Of a stretch of 64,000 nt of DNA, positions 46,804-55,783 are shown piece after piece (position 1 is the stretch's first letter; every line of letters starts with the position of its first letter). The notes under the pieces are model-generated. The model worked only from the letters and a program-made list of their open reading frames with translations, was not told the DNA's origin and did no database searches. The position numbers and the translations under genes are program-made. The DNA is from Vibrio tapetis subsp. quintayensis. GTDB lineage: Bacteria > Pseudomonadota > Gammaproteobacteria > Enterobacterales > Vibrionaceae. The stretch spans positions 186,001 to 250,000 of the forward strand of contig NZ_JAUFQV010000026.1 of assembly GCF_030409945.1 (NCBI RefSeq), written 5' to 3'.

Positions 46804-46859
46804 CATTTGATTTCTAGCAACTTGCTTTAGAGGTCGGTCACTATTTATTTGTTAATCCG

Positions 46860-47996
46860 TTAATCGAAACATACTTGTGAGTAACCAGCAAAGTTAGGGT
46901 TATCACCCGCAACATAAGCACAGCCTTCTACTGTATCAAATATCATCGCTTCTACCGTAACAAAGTCTTTACCGTTGTATTTTGTCATGTTGATTGGACG
47001 TTGGCTAAATAACCACTGCATTGATTCAACCGTAAGCTCCGGTGAATAATCTAAGAAGTTGGCAGCGGCCTCTTCACGTGCAAAGGTGCTAAAGAAGGCT
47101 GTATTCGCTTCAAGAGCGGTATTGGTTTTAAGAAACGACTCTTTGAAATCTGCTGAGTGATTAGCATGTACCGAACCACGCTCAGAGTACTGTGTTACGT
47201 TTAGCCCATTTTCTACCGTAATTTCAATCGCAGCATGGCCGCCGTTGTTATCGGCAACGGTAAAGTTGAAAGGAATGATGGTCTTGACATCTTTAATGGT
47301 ATCAATGAAGGCTTCCACGCTTTTAGCCGCTGTCGCCGCCGCAAATACGGCATCTACCGTCACTAGTTCATCATTGTCTATTCCTTCAACGCCAGCAGGC
47401 TGGCCCATAAAGTTAATGACAATACCGACGTTTTTACCCATGCCTTGGAAATGAGCGCCGTCGGCAATAACAAATATTGAATCTTCTGTTTTTACCACAG
47501 TGGTATGGTCGGTTAGGCTGCTTGCTAAGCTCAAGTCGTTAGTTTGGCCTACAATGCCATTATTGAATGCGACAGAGGTACAGCCTTTCATGGTATCAAC
47601 GTCTTCACTGGCAGACATGCTTGCTTTAATGGCTTGGTTAACGCTGTAGTCAACTTGAGAAACTGATGCAAATACTTCAGCAACGGGTATGCCACGAAGT
47701 TGAGCGGCTTCTTCCATCATTGCGACGTATTTAGGGGCAATCTTTCGGTTGTTTTCTACTGCTCTTTCTGCCGCTTTTAGTACTTCAGGGCTGAATTCAC
47801 CCAGAGGCTGTTTTGCCATGATGCTGGCTAGTTCGTGTTGACCTTGATCTGATACATCAATCACGATAGCCCCTTTTTGTACGGCTTCGCGTTGACCGTC
47901 AAAGAACGCCAGATCATCACCTGCAACATTTAGTGATGCGCTTGCTGCCGCAGAAAAAGAAAGAGCCATTGTGATTGCTAGGATTGATTTATTCAT
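46860..47996 (-). CDS. Secreted C45-type (acyl-CoA:6-APA acyltransferase-like) Ntn hydrolase
   Basis: A 378-residue exported protein with a signal peptide (cleavage after ASA, residue 20). The segment KGCTSVAFNNGIVGQTNDLS matches the C45 / choloylglycine-hydrolase-type core, in which the precursor is cut before Cys139 to free the N-terminal nucleophile. NNGGHAAIEIT and HANHSADF are later family blocks. Homologues hydrolyse acyl amides, such as N-acylated homoserine lactones or penicillins. The precise substrate is unknown. Secretion is unusual for a bacterial member. It is monocistronic and converges with the TraF-like gene. Confidence 0.78.
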   Translation of the reverse strand: MNKSILAITMALSFSAAASASLNVAGDDLAFFDGQREAVQKGAIVIDVSDQGQHELASIMAKQPLGEFSPEVLKAAERAVENNRKIAPKYVAMMEEAAQLRGIPVAEVFASVSQVDYSVNQAIKASMSASEDVDTMKGCTSVAFNNGIVGQTNDLSLASSLTDHTTVVKTEDSIFVIADGAHFQGMGKNVGIVINFMGQPAGVEGIDNDELVTVDAVFAAATAAKSVEAFIDTIKDVKTIIPFNFTVADNNGGHAAIEITVENGLNVTQYSERGSVHANHSADFKESFLKTNTALEANTAFFSTFAREEAAANFLDYSPELTVESMQWLFSQRPINMTKYNGKDFVTVEAMIFDTVEGCAYVAGDNPNFAGYSQVCFD

Positions 47997-48267
47997 AATT
48001 TGTTGCCTCTGATTAGTTTGAAATAAAGTGCTTCGTTGTGAAAGTCATTTGCCTCATCCCCTGAGGTCTGATTGAATTATCCACTAATATTTCCTAATCA
48101 ATAAATAGGTTTCCTATGGTTTTTCCATAGGGTTTGAAGGAGGGTGGAATTTTAGCTTTAGAAACGAAAAGCGCCACAACAATGCTAATTATTAATCATG
48201 CATTGATTGCGGCGCGTTGTGATCTTGATAGTACGTTTAGAGCGTTAAACCGTTTAAGTCGTGACGG

Positions 48268-49683
48268 TTACGTATTGGTTTGCAGTTTCGTTGGCTGCGT
48301 TTCTTTGACGAACTGCTCTTTACTTAGGGGGTGTTCGCCGTTTTGATTGCTGATGTTTTTTAGATCTCGCCAAAGGATTGGAACGATGATTAAGGTCAGC
48401 ACGATATTAGAAATAGGCACACTCATCCAAATACCATTCAACCCCATTACTTTAGGCAGCACATATAGGAATGGCAGCTGTATGACCATATTACCAATGG
48501 AAATAGCCAGAGCCTTACCACCTTGGTTAACCGACATAAAGTAAACCGATGCTAAAAAGATAAACCCATCTAAGAACAATGCAAATAAATGCAGTCTGAG
48601 GCCATTTTTGGTTGCCTCCAGTAGTGCTTGGTCACCGTTACTGAACATACTAATCAATACTTCAGGGTAGAGGTTAACAATCACTACAGTGGCGATCCCT
48701 GAAATTAAGATCACCTTGAGCGCTAACCATACCGTTGCGCGAATGCGTTCTACTTGCTTAGCGCCAAAATAGTAACTGACAGGGGGCTGCATACCATTGG
48801 CGATGCCCTCTGATGCTAAGTAGTACATGGTGGCCAAATAGCCTACGATAGCAAACGCACCTACTTGTACGGCATCGCCGTAGGTCATAAATAACTTGTT
48901 ATGTACCGCTGAGATGAAGCTGAAATACAGGAACATAAACAAACTAGAAGAGCCGAGTGCAATGCTACGTCCAGCTATGGTTGGGTTAAATGCGAATTGG
49001 CGTATATCGAGCTTAATTTCAGCATGCTTTGAAAAGAAGTAACCAAAACCAAGTAGGGCAACGATGAACTGTGATATTAATGTCGCAATGGCCGCGCCTT
49101 CTAAACGGAGACCAAATTGCCCGATAAGTAAGTAATCTAAGCCGATATTAACGATTGCGCCTATTGCCATTAGGCTTGTAGCAACGTTTGGGCTGTTATC
49201 ATTGCGGATCAGCATAGGAATGGCTGCGCCACCAATGGTAACCAGGGTGCCCCAAGCAAATACGTGTATGTACTCTAGGCTATAGATTTGGCTATTACCT
49301 GAAGCGCCTTGCATTGCGACGATACTGTCGCCAAGCGTAATGATAAAGATCATCGCCAGTAGCCCGACCAAAGCGATAAGCCATAGGCTCGTTGATAGTG
49401 CCAGTTTTGCTTTTTGAGGCTTGTCTTCGCCACGGAAAATGGAAACTAAACTTCCACCGCCCATACCAATCATAATACCTAAGCCCGCAATCAATCCGAT
49501 GACTGGCCAAGCTAATGTGATACCCGCCAAGCCTTCAAACCCGACGTAATGGCCGACAAACATGCCATCAACCACTTGATATAGCCCGTTCACCATCATT
49601 GCCGCAATCGAGGGAATGGCGTAGCGCCAAAATGTGCGAGAGATAGATTCGTTACCTGCTATGTGTGTGGTGTCGTTTTGCAT
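48268..49683 (-). CDS. MATE-family multidrug efflux transporter
   Basis: A 471-residue inner-membrane exporter with 12 predicted helices and the duplicated MATE blocks (YQVVDGMFVGHYVG near TM1; a second copy near PPVSYYFGAKQVER after TM7). The frame reaches a TTG at 49701, but the ATG at 49683 is the usual choice. It uses a sodium or proton gradient to export cationic drugs. It diverges from a LysR gene 110 bases away, its probable regulator. The 3' end overlaps a short unrelated frame that I did not call. Confidence 0.9.
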   Translation of the reverse strand: MQNDTTHIAGNESISRTFWRYAIPSIAAMMVNGLYQVVDGMFVGHYVGFEGLAGITLAWPVIGLIAGLGIMIGMGGGSLVSIFRGEDKPQKAKLALSTSLWLIALVGLLAMIFIITLGDSIVAMQGASGNSQIYSLEYIHVFAWGTLVTIGGAAIPMLIRNDNSPNVATSLMAIGAIVNIGLDYLLIGQFGLRLEGAAIATLISQFIVALLGFGYFFSKHAEIKLDIRQFAFNPTIAGRSIALGSSSLFMFLYFSFISAVHNKLFMTYGDAVQVGAFAIVGYLATMYYLASEGIANGMQPPVSYYFGAKQVERIRATVWLALKVILISGIATVVIVNLYPEVLISMFSNGDQALLEATKNGLRLHLFALFLDGFIFLASVYFMSVNQGGKALAISIGNMVIQLPFLYVLPKVMGLNGIWMSVPISNIVLTLIIVPILWRDLKNISNQNGEHPLSKEQFVKETQPTKLQTNT

Positions 49684-49793
49684 TTTGTGTGCTTCAGTCA
49701 AAAATGGTGTCTCGTATTATCCTTGTTTGTGAGATTGATGGAAGTTAGTATCCATCTGTATTTCGGATGGATTAAATGGGGGAGAATAAGATT

Positions 49794-50675
49794 GTGAATT
49801 GGACATTGGATCAGTTAGAAGCCTTTGTTATGTCGGTGAAACTTGGCTCATTTTCGGCAGCGGCCCGTAAGCTAGGTAAGGCTCAATCTCGAGTCAGTAC
49901 TGCGATTGCTAATTTAGAAGCGGATCTTGGCTTTGATTTGTTTGATCGTTCAGCACGGTTGCCTGTGCTGACGCCACAAGGTTCAGACATTTATATCGAG
50001 GCACAGGCGGTACTTTCCCAGTGCCAGCGTTTAGAGTCGCGTGCGATGACGGTAAGCAGTGGACAAGAACTGGCATTAACCATCGCGCTTGACGAAGCCG
50101 TGCCTATTTTCTTCTTAGAAAAAGTGTTTGCGGAAATTGCGGTGAACTATCCGTCACTGAGGGTGAGCATTATCAATGGCTCTCAAGACGACATTGCTAA
50201 GTGGGTCGATGAGAAAAAAGCCGACATTGGTTTTTTATTCCATCTAAGTGAACTGGCAGACAGCTTAGAGTTTGTGTCGATAGGTCACTTTCGCCAATCG
50301 TTAATTGTGAGTAAGGATCACCCTCTCGCTCAAATTCCAGTGCCAACCTTTACTGACCTCAATCAATATCGGCAGTTAGTCATCCGAGATCGCATGGGCG
50401 AGTCTCAATCTAACCCTATCTCTTCCTTGCATTGGCATGCTGACAGTTACTATTCGATTACGTCGCTAGTGAACGTGGGTATTGGCTGGGCGCTAGTACC
50501 GGAGCATGTCGCAAACGATGACTGGTACGCAGATAGATTGGTTCAATTGTCGACTAAACACATTCCTAACTCATTGGTGGTTGAAATGGGGCTGGTGAAA
50601 CGGTGTGACAGCCGAGAGGGCCCTGTCTCAGAGTGGCTGTATCAAACCATGATTAGAATGTTTTCAGAGCACTAA
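49794..50675 (+). CDS. LysR-family transcriptional regulator beside MATE gene
   Basis: A 293-residue LysR protein. I chose the GTG at 49794 (reads MNWTLDQLEAFVMSVKLGSF) because GGGGGAG lies nine bases before it; an ATG at 49776 would place that site inside the gene. HTH is at about 15-35 (GSFSAAARKLGKAQSRVSTA). It diverges from the MATE gene and ends 16 bases before the convergent EamA gene. MATE is its likely target. Confidence 0.88.
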   Translation: MNWTLDQLEAFVMSVKLGSFSAAARKLGKAQSRVSTAIANLEADLGFDLFDRSARLPVLTPQGSDIYIEAQAVLSQCQRLESRAMTVSSGQELALTIALDEAVPIFFLEKVFAEIAVNYPSLRVSIINGSQDDIAKWVDEKKADIGFLFHLSELADSLEFVSIGHFRQSLIVSKDHPLAQIPVPTFTDLNQYRQLVIRDRMGESQSNPISSLHWHADSYYSITSLVNVGIGWALVPEHVANDDWYADRLVQLSTKHIPNSLVVEMGLVKRCDSREGPVSEWLYQTMIRMFSEH

Positions 50676-50691
50676 CCCAATGTGTTCGTAT

Positions 50692-51585
50692 TCAGTGTTG
50701 CTTTACAATAGTCTCATTTGTGTGGGTAGGTTGTACTTGCTTAATGAACAAAGCGAGCATCATTAATGCCATGGCTGTGATTTCTAGCCTATTTAAGTGC
50801 TCTCCGAGTAATATGGCGCCAGTGAGCATGGCGACCATCAATTCAAGCGAGCCTGTGACGGCGTTTTTATTCGCACATGACCTTGGCGCACCTATCATAA
50901 ACAAAAACTGTGGGATTGCTGCGGCCAATAATGCAACGCCTAACATAGCCATAAACCCCATAGGAGACTGTGGCAGCAGATGAACCGGATTACTCAATAA
51001 GGCTATGGGTAGCAAGACGACTACATGCCCCATGGTGATCCACCCCATTCGATTAAGCGTTGGGATCACTATTTTGGGTTTGGATAAATATTGAACTTGA
51101 GTCGCCACTGTCAACGGGGCTAAAAAACAGCATGCGACCGCTAAAAATGTGCCATCAGGTATCGATTCAGGCCTTACTGTTAGTGAGGCTGCAATCGCGA
51201 CGAGTGCAGCCGATACCAATGCGTTTTGAGATGGGGTTCGACGAAAGATGCCCCAACCGATTAATACGCTAAAAAATGGATAGCTGTAGTAAATAAGAAT
51301 CGCGGTGGCAGCAGGGATAGTTTCTAACGCATGAAAGTAACTAAAGATAGCAATACCGCTCACTAGCCCAAGTAAAAAGCAACGCGCCGCTTCTGGCCAA
51401 TGCTTTTTTGGGGTGCGTAAAAAGAAGATAAAAAAGACGGCGGGCAAGATAAATCGATACAAACTGACCATTTCCGCACCGAAGCCCTCTTCAAATAATA
51501 ACTGGGCAAAGAAAGGGTTAAGCCCGTAAAAGAATGCTGATGCTAGAACCAAATACTGTCCATTTATTGTTGAGTTGCTATCCAC
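50692..51585 (-). CDS. EamA/DMT-family transporter
   Basis: A 297-residue inner-membrane protein with ten predicted helices in two five-helix halves, each with an EamA block (AFFYGLNPFFAQLLFEEGFG; AATAILIYYSYPFFSVLIGWGIF). Members export amino acids, metabolites or drugs; substrate unknown. It diverges from a LysR gene 169 bases away and converges with the LysR gene of the MATE module. Confidence 0.87.
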   Translation of the reverse strand: MDSNSTINGQYLVLASAFFYGLNPFFAQLLFEEGFGAEMVSLYRFILPAVFFIFFLRTPKKHWPEAARCFLLGLVSGIAIFSYFHALETIPAATAILIYYSYPFFSVLIGWGIFRRTPSQNALVSAALVAIAASLTVRPESIPDGTFLAVACCFLAPLTVATQVQYLSKPKIVIPTLNRMGWITMGHVVVLLPIALLSNPVHLLPQSPMGFMAMLGVALLAAAIPQFLFMIGAPRSCANKNAVTGSLELMVAMLTGAILLGEHLNRLEITAMALMMLALFIKQVQPTHTNETIVKQH

Positions 51586-51754
51586 GCGAGTTTACTCCCT
51601 TAACGCCGTTGTTTAAAAGAGGTGGAACAATAGCTTGCTATTGATTATTAAAATAATGAAAAATTCACCTTATTGATTAATAATGTTCATGTATTGATTC
51701 GAGTGTATCGGCACACTCGGTGGTTTATCTCAATTAAGGATGATGGGTAACCTC

Positions 51755-52669
51755 ATGAGATTAGATTTAAAGCATTGGCAAATGCTCAAAGCGATTAACG
51801 ATGCGGGTACCCTTAGGCAGGCAGCCTACACCTTGGGCATTACTCAATCTGCTTTGAGCCACCGATTGGCTGAAGCGGAAAGGCGTTTAGGTGGGCGGTT
51901 GTTTGAACGTGAGGGGCGCAGGCTTAGGCAAACCAATGCGGGACGAGCCATGATACAAACGGCGATGCAAGTGATCCCTGTTTTACAGCGAGCTGAGTTT
52001 GATTTTCAGAAAATGGCGCTCAATGAAAAGACGGTGGTACGCTTCGGTGTCGCGGCATACAGCTGCTATCATTGGTTGCCGTCATTTTTGAACGTCATGG
52101 CAAAGAAAGAGCCCAATATCCAGCTAGAGTTAGTGGCCTCTGCCACTCAGACTCCACTTAAAAATCTTCAAGATGGTTCCGTCGATGTCGTGCTGGCACC
52201 TGGGCATTTGGCTATCCCCGGCGTTGATTCTATTCCTATTTTTCAAGATGAATTGGTTCTTATCGCTCATCCGAAGCACAGCTTGGCGGCTCAATCATTT
52301 ATTGAAGCGAGCGACTTAGCAAATGAAGACTACCTAACTTACAGTCAATCGGCTCAACCCGGTTTTGAGTATGAGCGATTTATTCGCCCATCTGGTGTGG
52401 TGCCGTATTTAGTGACAGTGGTTGAAGTGACCGATGCCATTGTTGAGTTAATAGCTGCGGGGTTTGGAGTGAGTATTCTTTCAAAGTGGGCGGTTCAGTC
52501 TGCAATTGACAGTGGGAAAGTGGTGTCGGTTCCATTAGGAGAAAAGACGCTCACTCTTGAATGGTCAGCCTTGGTTCGTGAGTCCGAGATTGAGAATTCC
52601 GCCGCTAGGGTGGTTTCTTTTCGGTTAACCGAATGGTTTAAAGCACTGAGTAGCATAGACTCATTTTAG
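51755..52669 (+). CDS. LysR-family transcriptional regulator (MetR-like)
   Basis: A 304-residue regulator that begins MRLDLKHWQMLKAINDAGTLRQAAYTLGITQSALSHRLAEAERRLGG, closest in form to MetR. Two in-frame ATGs at 51740 and 51743 precede the ATG at 51755; the AAGGA site overlaps them, so I prefer 51755. Effector domain from about 90. It diverges from the EamA transporter and is followed 88 bases later by an alpha/beta hydrolase on the same strand; either could be its target. Confidence 0.88.
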   Translation: MRLDLKHWQMLKAINDAGTLRQAAYTLGITQSALSHRLAEAERRLGGRLFEREGRRLRQTNAGRAMIQTAMQVIPVLQRAEFDFQKMALNEKTVVRFGVAAYSCYHWLPSFLNVMAKKEPNIQLELVASATQTPLKNLQDGSVDVVLAPGHLAIPGVDSIPIFQDELVLIAHPKHSLAAQSFIEASDLANEDYLTYSQSAQPGFEYERFIRPSGVVPYLVTVVEVTDAIVELIAAGFGVSILSKWAVQSAIDSGKVVSVPLGEKTLTLEWSALVRESEIENSAARVVSFRLTEWFKALSSIDSF

Positions 52670-52757
52670 TCGAAAGCGTGAATAGAGTGATCCATTCGGT
52701 ATCGTTTGTGAGTGTTGCTGTGCAATGATAGACATAGTTATTCTAAGGAATTGATGT

Positions 52758-53696
52758 ATGGAAGTGATAAGCCTAAATTCTAAAAATGATCGACTATTGA
52801 AAGTGCGAGTTTGGCGGCCAATCGGTGAAGTGATTCAAACGGTCGTTCTAAGCCACGGTATGGCCGAGCACATTGACCGTTACGATGAACTTGCTACCTC
52901 ACTCACTCGTTCAGGTATGTTGGTGTTAGGTATTAACCATCGAGGCCATGGTGAAGAGGCCGAACAGTTGGGGCATTTTTCCGATGACAATGGCTGGCAC
53001 TGCGTGTTGGATGATCTGGATTGCGTCATTGATTATGGGGCGAAAATCTTACCTAACGAGCGAAAAGCGTTAGTAACGAATGAAGCCCGCCCAGTTCTTA
53101 TCGGGCACAGTATGGGGTCATTTATCGCACGTCATTACGCTGTCTTGAATGGAAATAAGCTTTCTGGCTTAGTGCTATGTGGATCAAATCATCAATCTCC
53201 GTTCCTATTTCAGGTGGGGCGTATCGCGGCCAAATTGGAAGCAAAGCGAATTGGGTATAACGTGCCGAGCCCGTTACTTGAAAAGCTAAGTTTTGGGAAT
53301 GCAAATAAGGGAATTCGCCCAACTAGAACAGAACAAGACTGGCTTAGCCGAGAAGAGGCTTTGGTCGATGCGTATATTCAAGATCCTTATTGCGGTTTCA
53401 CGTGTACGGCTCAATTTTGGATTGACTTTTTAGGTGGTTTGGCTGCGATCAGTAAAGATGACGCCTTTGATGCGATTCCAAATGACCTGCCTATATTGGT
53501 GATTGGGGGCGAGGCGGACCCTATTACGCGTTATGGGGTTGGAACCAGTGCGTTAGTCGACAAGCTTAATCAACATGGTTGCAGTAAAACGACGTATTAC
53601 CTGTATCAAGGTGCTAGGCACGAATTGTTTAATGAAACAAATCGTGAAAGTATCGTAAAAGATGTTCAATGCTGGTTAACGTCGATTCACTCTTAG
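52758..53696 (+). CDS. Alpha/beta hydrolase (monoglyceride lipase / lysophospholipase type)
   Basis: A 312-residue cytoplasmic hydrolase of the serine aminopeptidase S33 / monoglyceride lipase group. The nucleophile motif GHSMGSF lies near residue 118; HGMAEHIDRYDELA near 34-47 is the oxyanion block; Asp in GGEADPIT and His in GARHELFNE complete the triad. No signal peptide. AAGGAATTG precedes the ATG. It follows a LysR gene and precedes the Cds1-like gene, both on the same strand with moderate gaps; an operon is possible but unproved. Confidence 0.88.
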   Translation: MEVISLNSKNDRLLKVRVWRPIGEVIQTVVLSHGMAEHIDRYDELATSLTRSGMLVLGINHRGHGEEAEQLGHFSDDNGWHCVLDDLDCVIDYGAKILPNERKALVTNEARPVLIGHSMGSFIARHYAVLNGNKLSGLVLCGSNHQSPFLFQVGRIAAKLEAKRIGYNVPSPLLEKLSFGNANKGIRPTRTEQDWLSREEALVDAYIQDPYCGFTCTAQFWIDFLGGLAAISKDDAFDAIPNDLPILVIGGEADPITRYGVGTSALVDKLNQHGCSKTTYYLYQGARHELFNETNRESIVKDVQCWLTSIHS

Positions 53697-53831
53697 TGGA
53701 TTAGCTGAAATGATCTTAAATGTTTGATGGCTTATTATTGGGTTCGGTGTTAGTTTTTAATGATAATAATACGCAGTCATAACACTGCGATGACTTTCAG
53801 CCAACTTAGCTCAATTAGAAAGAGAGACACT

Positions 53832-54899
53832 ATGCCGATATGTAATCGAGAGTGGGTTAATCAAGCCATCAGCAAGATTGAAGCCGATTTTCAACGAAGT
53901 GCTGATACGCATTTAATCAAGATAACCCTGCCGAGCGTGCCAGATGTCGATGTGTATTTAAAAGATGAAAGCACGCACCCAACCGGTTCTTTGAAACATC
54001 GTCTCGCACGTTCACTTTTTTTGTTTGCCCTTTGTAATGGCTGCGTTGGGCCAAAAACGACAATTATAGAATCCTCTTCAGGCAGCACTGCGGTTTCTGA
54101 GGCGTATTTTGCTCGCCTGTTGGGCTTGCCATTTATTGCGGTGGTACCAAAAACGACCGCGGCGAAGAAAATTGAACAGATTGAATTTTATGGCGGTCAA
54201 GCCCATCTAGTTGAACGTACCGATCAGATTTACAGTGAATCTCGCCGCTTGGCAAAAGAGTTGAATGGTCATTACATGGATCAATTCACCTACGCAGAAC
54301 GGGCGACGGACTGGAGAGGCAATAACAACATAGCCAACAGTATTTTTGACCAGATGAAATTTGAGCGTTACCCGTTGCCAAGTTGGGTTGTGATGAGTGC
54401 AGGGACAGGTGGTACTTCTGCGACCATTGGTCGATTTATTCGTTACCAGAAGTTTGCAACGAAACTTCACGTGGTCGACCCAGAGCATTCAGTATTTCAT
54501 GAATACTTTCGAAACGGCGACGCAAGCCTAACTGGGGAGCGCGGCAGCCGCATTGAGGGCATTGGTCGCCCTAGAGTGGAGCCAAGCTTTATTGCCGGAG
54601 TAGTGGATACGATGTCTACGGTGCCAGACACTGCAAGCCTTGCAACCATGAAGTGGTTAGAGGGTATTCTTGGGCGTAAAGTTGGGCCATCAACAGGAAC
54701 CAATATGTACGGTGTATTGCAACTCGCCAGTGAACTGCAACAACAAGGTGGTGGTTCCATTGTTACCTTGCTGTGTGATAGCGGAGAACGCTACTTAGAT
54801 ACCTATCAGAACCCAATATGGGTGAAACAAAATATCGGTGACACCTGTGAGTTTGAGCAGCAATTACGTTGTTTTGACCAAACGGGTACGTTGAGTTAA
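53832..54899 (+). CDS. PLP-dependent cysteine desulfhydrase, Cds1-like
   Basis: A 355-residue fold-type II PLP enzyme. [16 protein letters not shown] at the start and [20 protein letters not shown] (with the PLP lysine Lys55) match Cds1-type proteins, which split cysteine to sulfide, pyruvate and ammonia. [11 protein letters not shown] is the PLP phosphate loop and the C-terminal [11 protein letters not shown] block closes the fold. The longer frame from 53760 has no ribosome site; AGAGAG precedes 53832. A strong terminator follows the stop. It may supply sulfide or detoxify cysteine; the neighbouring genes do not say which. Confidence 0.85.
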   Translation: MPICNREWVNQAISKIEADFQRSADTHLIKITLPSVPDVDVYLKDESTHPTGSLKHRLARSLFLFALCNGCVGPKTTIIESSSGSTAVSEAYFARLLGLPFIAVVPKTTAAKKIEQIEFYGGQAHLVERTDQIYSESRRLAKELNGHYMDQFTYAERATDWRGNNNIANSIFDQMKFERYPLPSWVVMSAGTGGTSATIGRFIRYQKFATKLHVVDPEHSVFHEYFRNGDASLTGERGSRIEGIGRPRVEPSFIAGVVDTMSTVPDTASLATMKWLEGILGRKVGPSTGTNMYGVLQLASELQQQGGGSIVTLLCDSGERYLDTYQNPIWVKQNIGDTCEFEQQLRCFDQTGTLS

Positions 54900-54928
54900 T
54901 CAGAACGATTTGGTGCGAATAGAAAACA

Positions 54929-54967
54929 AAAAGAGCGAAACAACATCATGTTGTTTCGCTCTTTTTT
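54929..54967. terminator. Bidirectional terminator after the Cds1-like gene
   Basis: A 16-base inverted repeat, AAAGAGCGAAACAACA and its complement, around TCA, flanked by A and T runs on both sides. It serves the plus-strand gene and the convergent cupin gene. Confidence 0.9.
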
Positions 54968-54989
54968 GTACGCTGCTAAGAATTCGTAA

Positions 54990-55310
54990 TTAAACGAAAT
55001 CTTTACGCATTGGCGTGAAGTTATCAAGCAGGATACCCGCTTCGATGCACGTTGCACCGTGCATGATGTTTGGCTCTTTGTACATAGTGTCGCCTGCTTT
55101 CACTACTTTTGTTTCGTCACCGATGGTGAATTCAAAAGCACCAGAAAGAACATAAGTTAGTTGTTCATGTGGGTGAGAGTGCATTGCAGCAACGGCACCT
55201 TTTTCAAAGTGTACTTCTACTGTCATGATGTTGTCGCTGTACGCTAGTACTTTACGTGAGATGCCACCGTCAAGGACTTCAAGTTCTACAGAATCATTGT
55301 ATACAAACAT
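54990..55310 (-). CDS. Small cupin-domain protein
   Basis: A 106-residue single-domain cupin. The two metal-binding motifs are HFEKGAVAAMHSHPHEQLTYVLSG and a partner block AGDTMYKEPNIMHGATC; the His-x-His-x4-Glu pattern is present. The ATG at 55310 has AAAGG before it and is preferred to one at 55337. Small cupins of this kind are often dioxygenases, isomerases or sensors; none can be named. Two inverted repeats 110-150 bases upstream may be its operators. Confidence 0.78.
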   Translation of the reverse strand: MFVYNDSVELEVLDGGISRKVLAYSDNIMTVEVHFEKGAVAAMHSHPHEQLTYVLSGAFEFTIGDETKVVKAGDTMYKEPNIMHGATCIEAGILLDNFTPMRKDFV

Positions 55311-55783
55311 GTCTTTACCTTTAAATATAAGATGCACGAGATGGTGACGTTTTAATCAACATGACCATATAGAGTGATGTCTTAGTAAGGACTACCGAGT
55401 AATCCAAAATACGCCGACACGCACTCAAAAATTGAGTTAACTACAATATTTGTAGTTTTGTATTACTAATATAAATTATCGAGTGAGAGTCGTCAACCGC
55501 GTTGGTGTGACCCATGAAACGATTTTCAACAAGGAGGTTGGAATTTTGCGAAATAAGCGTCTCAATCGAAGGTTATTGATTCATGCTAGAGAGGCGAATC
55601 AGAGTTGCTTTTGATTGCAGATCTCAAAAATAATAATGTATTACTTTAATATATAATTACATATCACACTAATGAAGTTCGCTTACCTGCCTCAAGTCAA
55701 TGTTCTATTGCTTTAATGTATACTTTCCCACACGTTTATCAGGTGCTGAAATCATAGAGTACCTATTATTTTGTGGTATTTGT
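55311..55783. other. Non-coding stretch between cupin and chemoreceptor genes
   Basis: The 473 bases hold the two inverted repeats at 55423-55457 and the probable promoters of both flanking genes. The frame of the receptor is open to 55700 but without a ribosome site. AT-rich right half. No RNA gene recognised. Confidence 0.4.
55423..55457. promoter_or_regulatory. Two adjacent operator-like inverted repeats upstream of the cupin gene
   Basis: ACTCAA-AAA-TTGAGT (55423-55437) and AACTACAA-TAT-TTGTAGTT (55439-55457), each a perfect repeat with a three-base spacer, lie one base apart. They are about 115-145 bases before the cupin start on the minus strand, where a promoter would be expected. Confidence 0.55.

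Noticed and set aside
48134..48346. 70-codon frame over the 3' end of the MATE gene
   Set aside because: Much of it is antisense to MATE, and the product has no recognisable fold.
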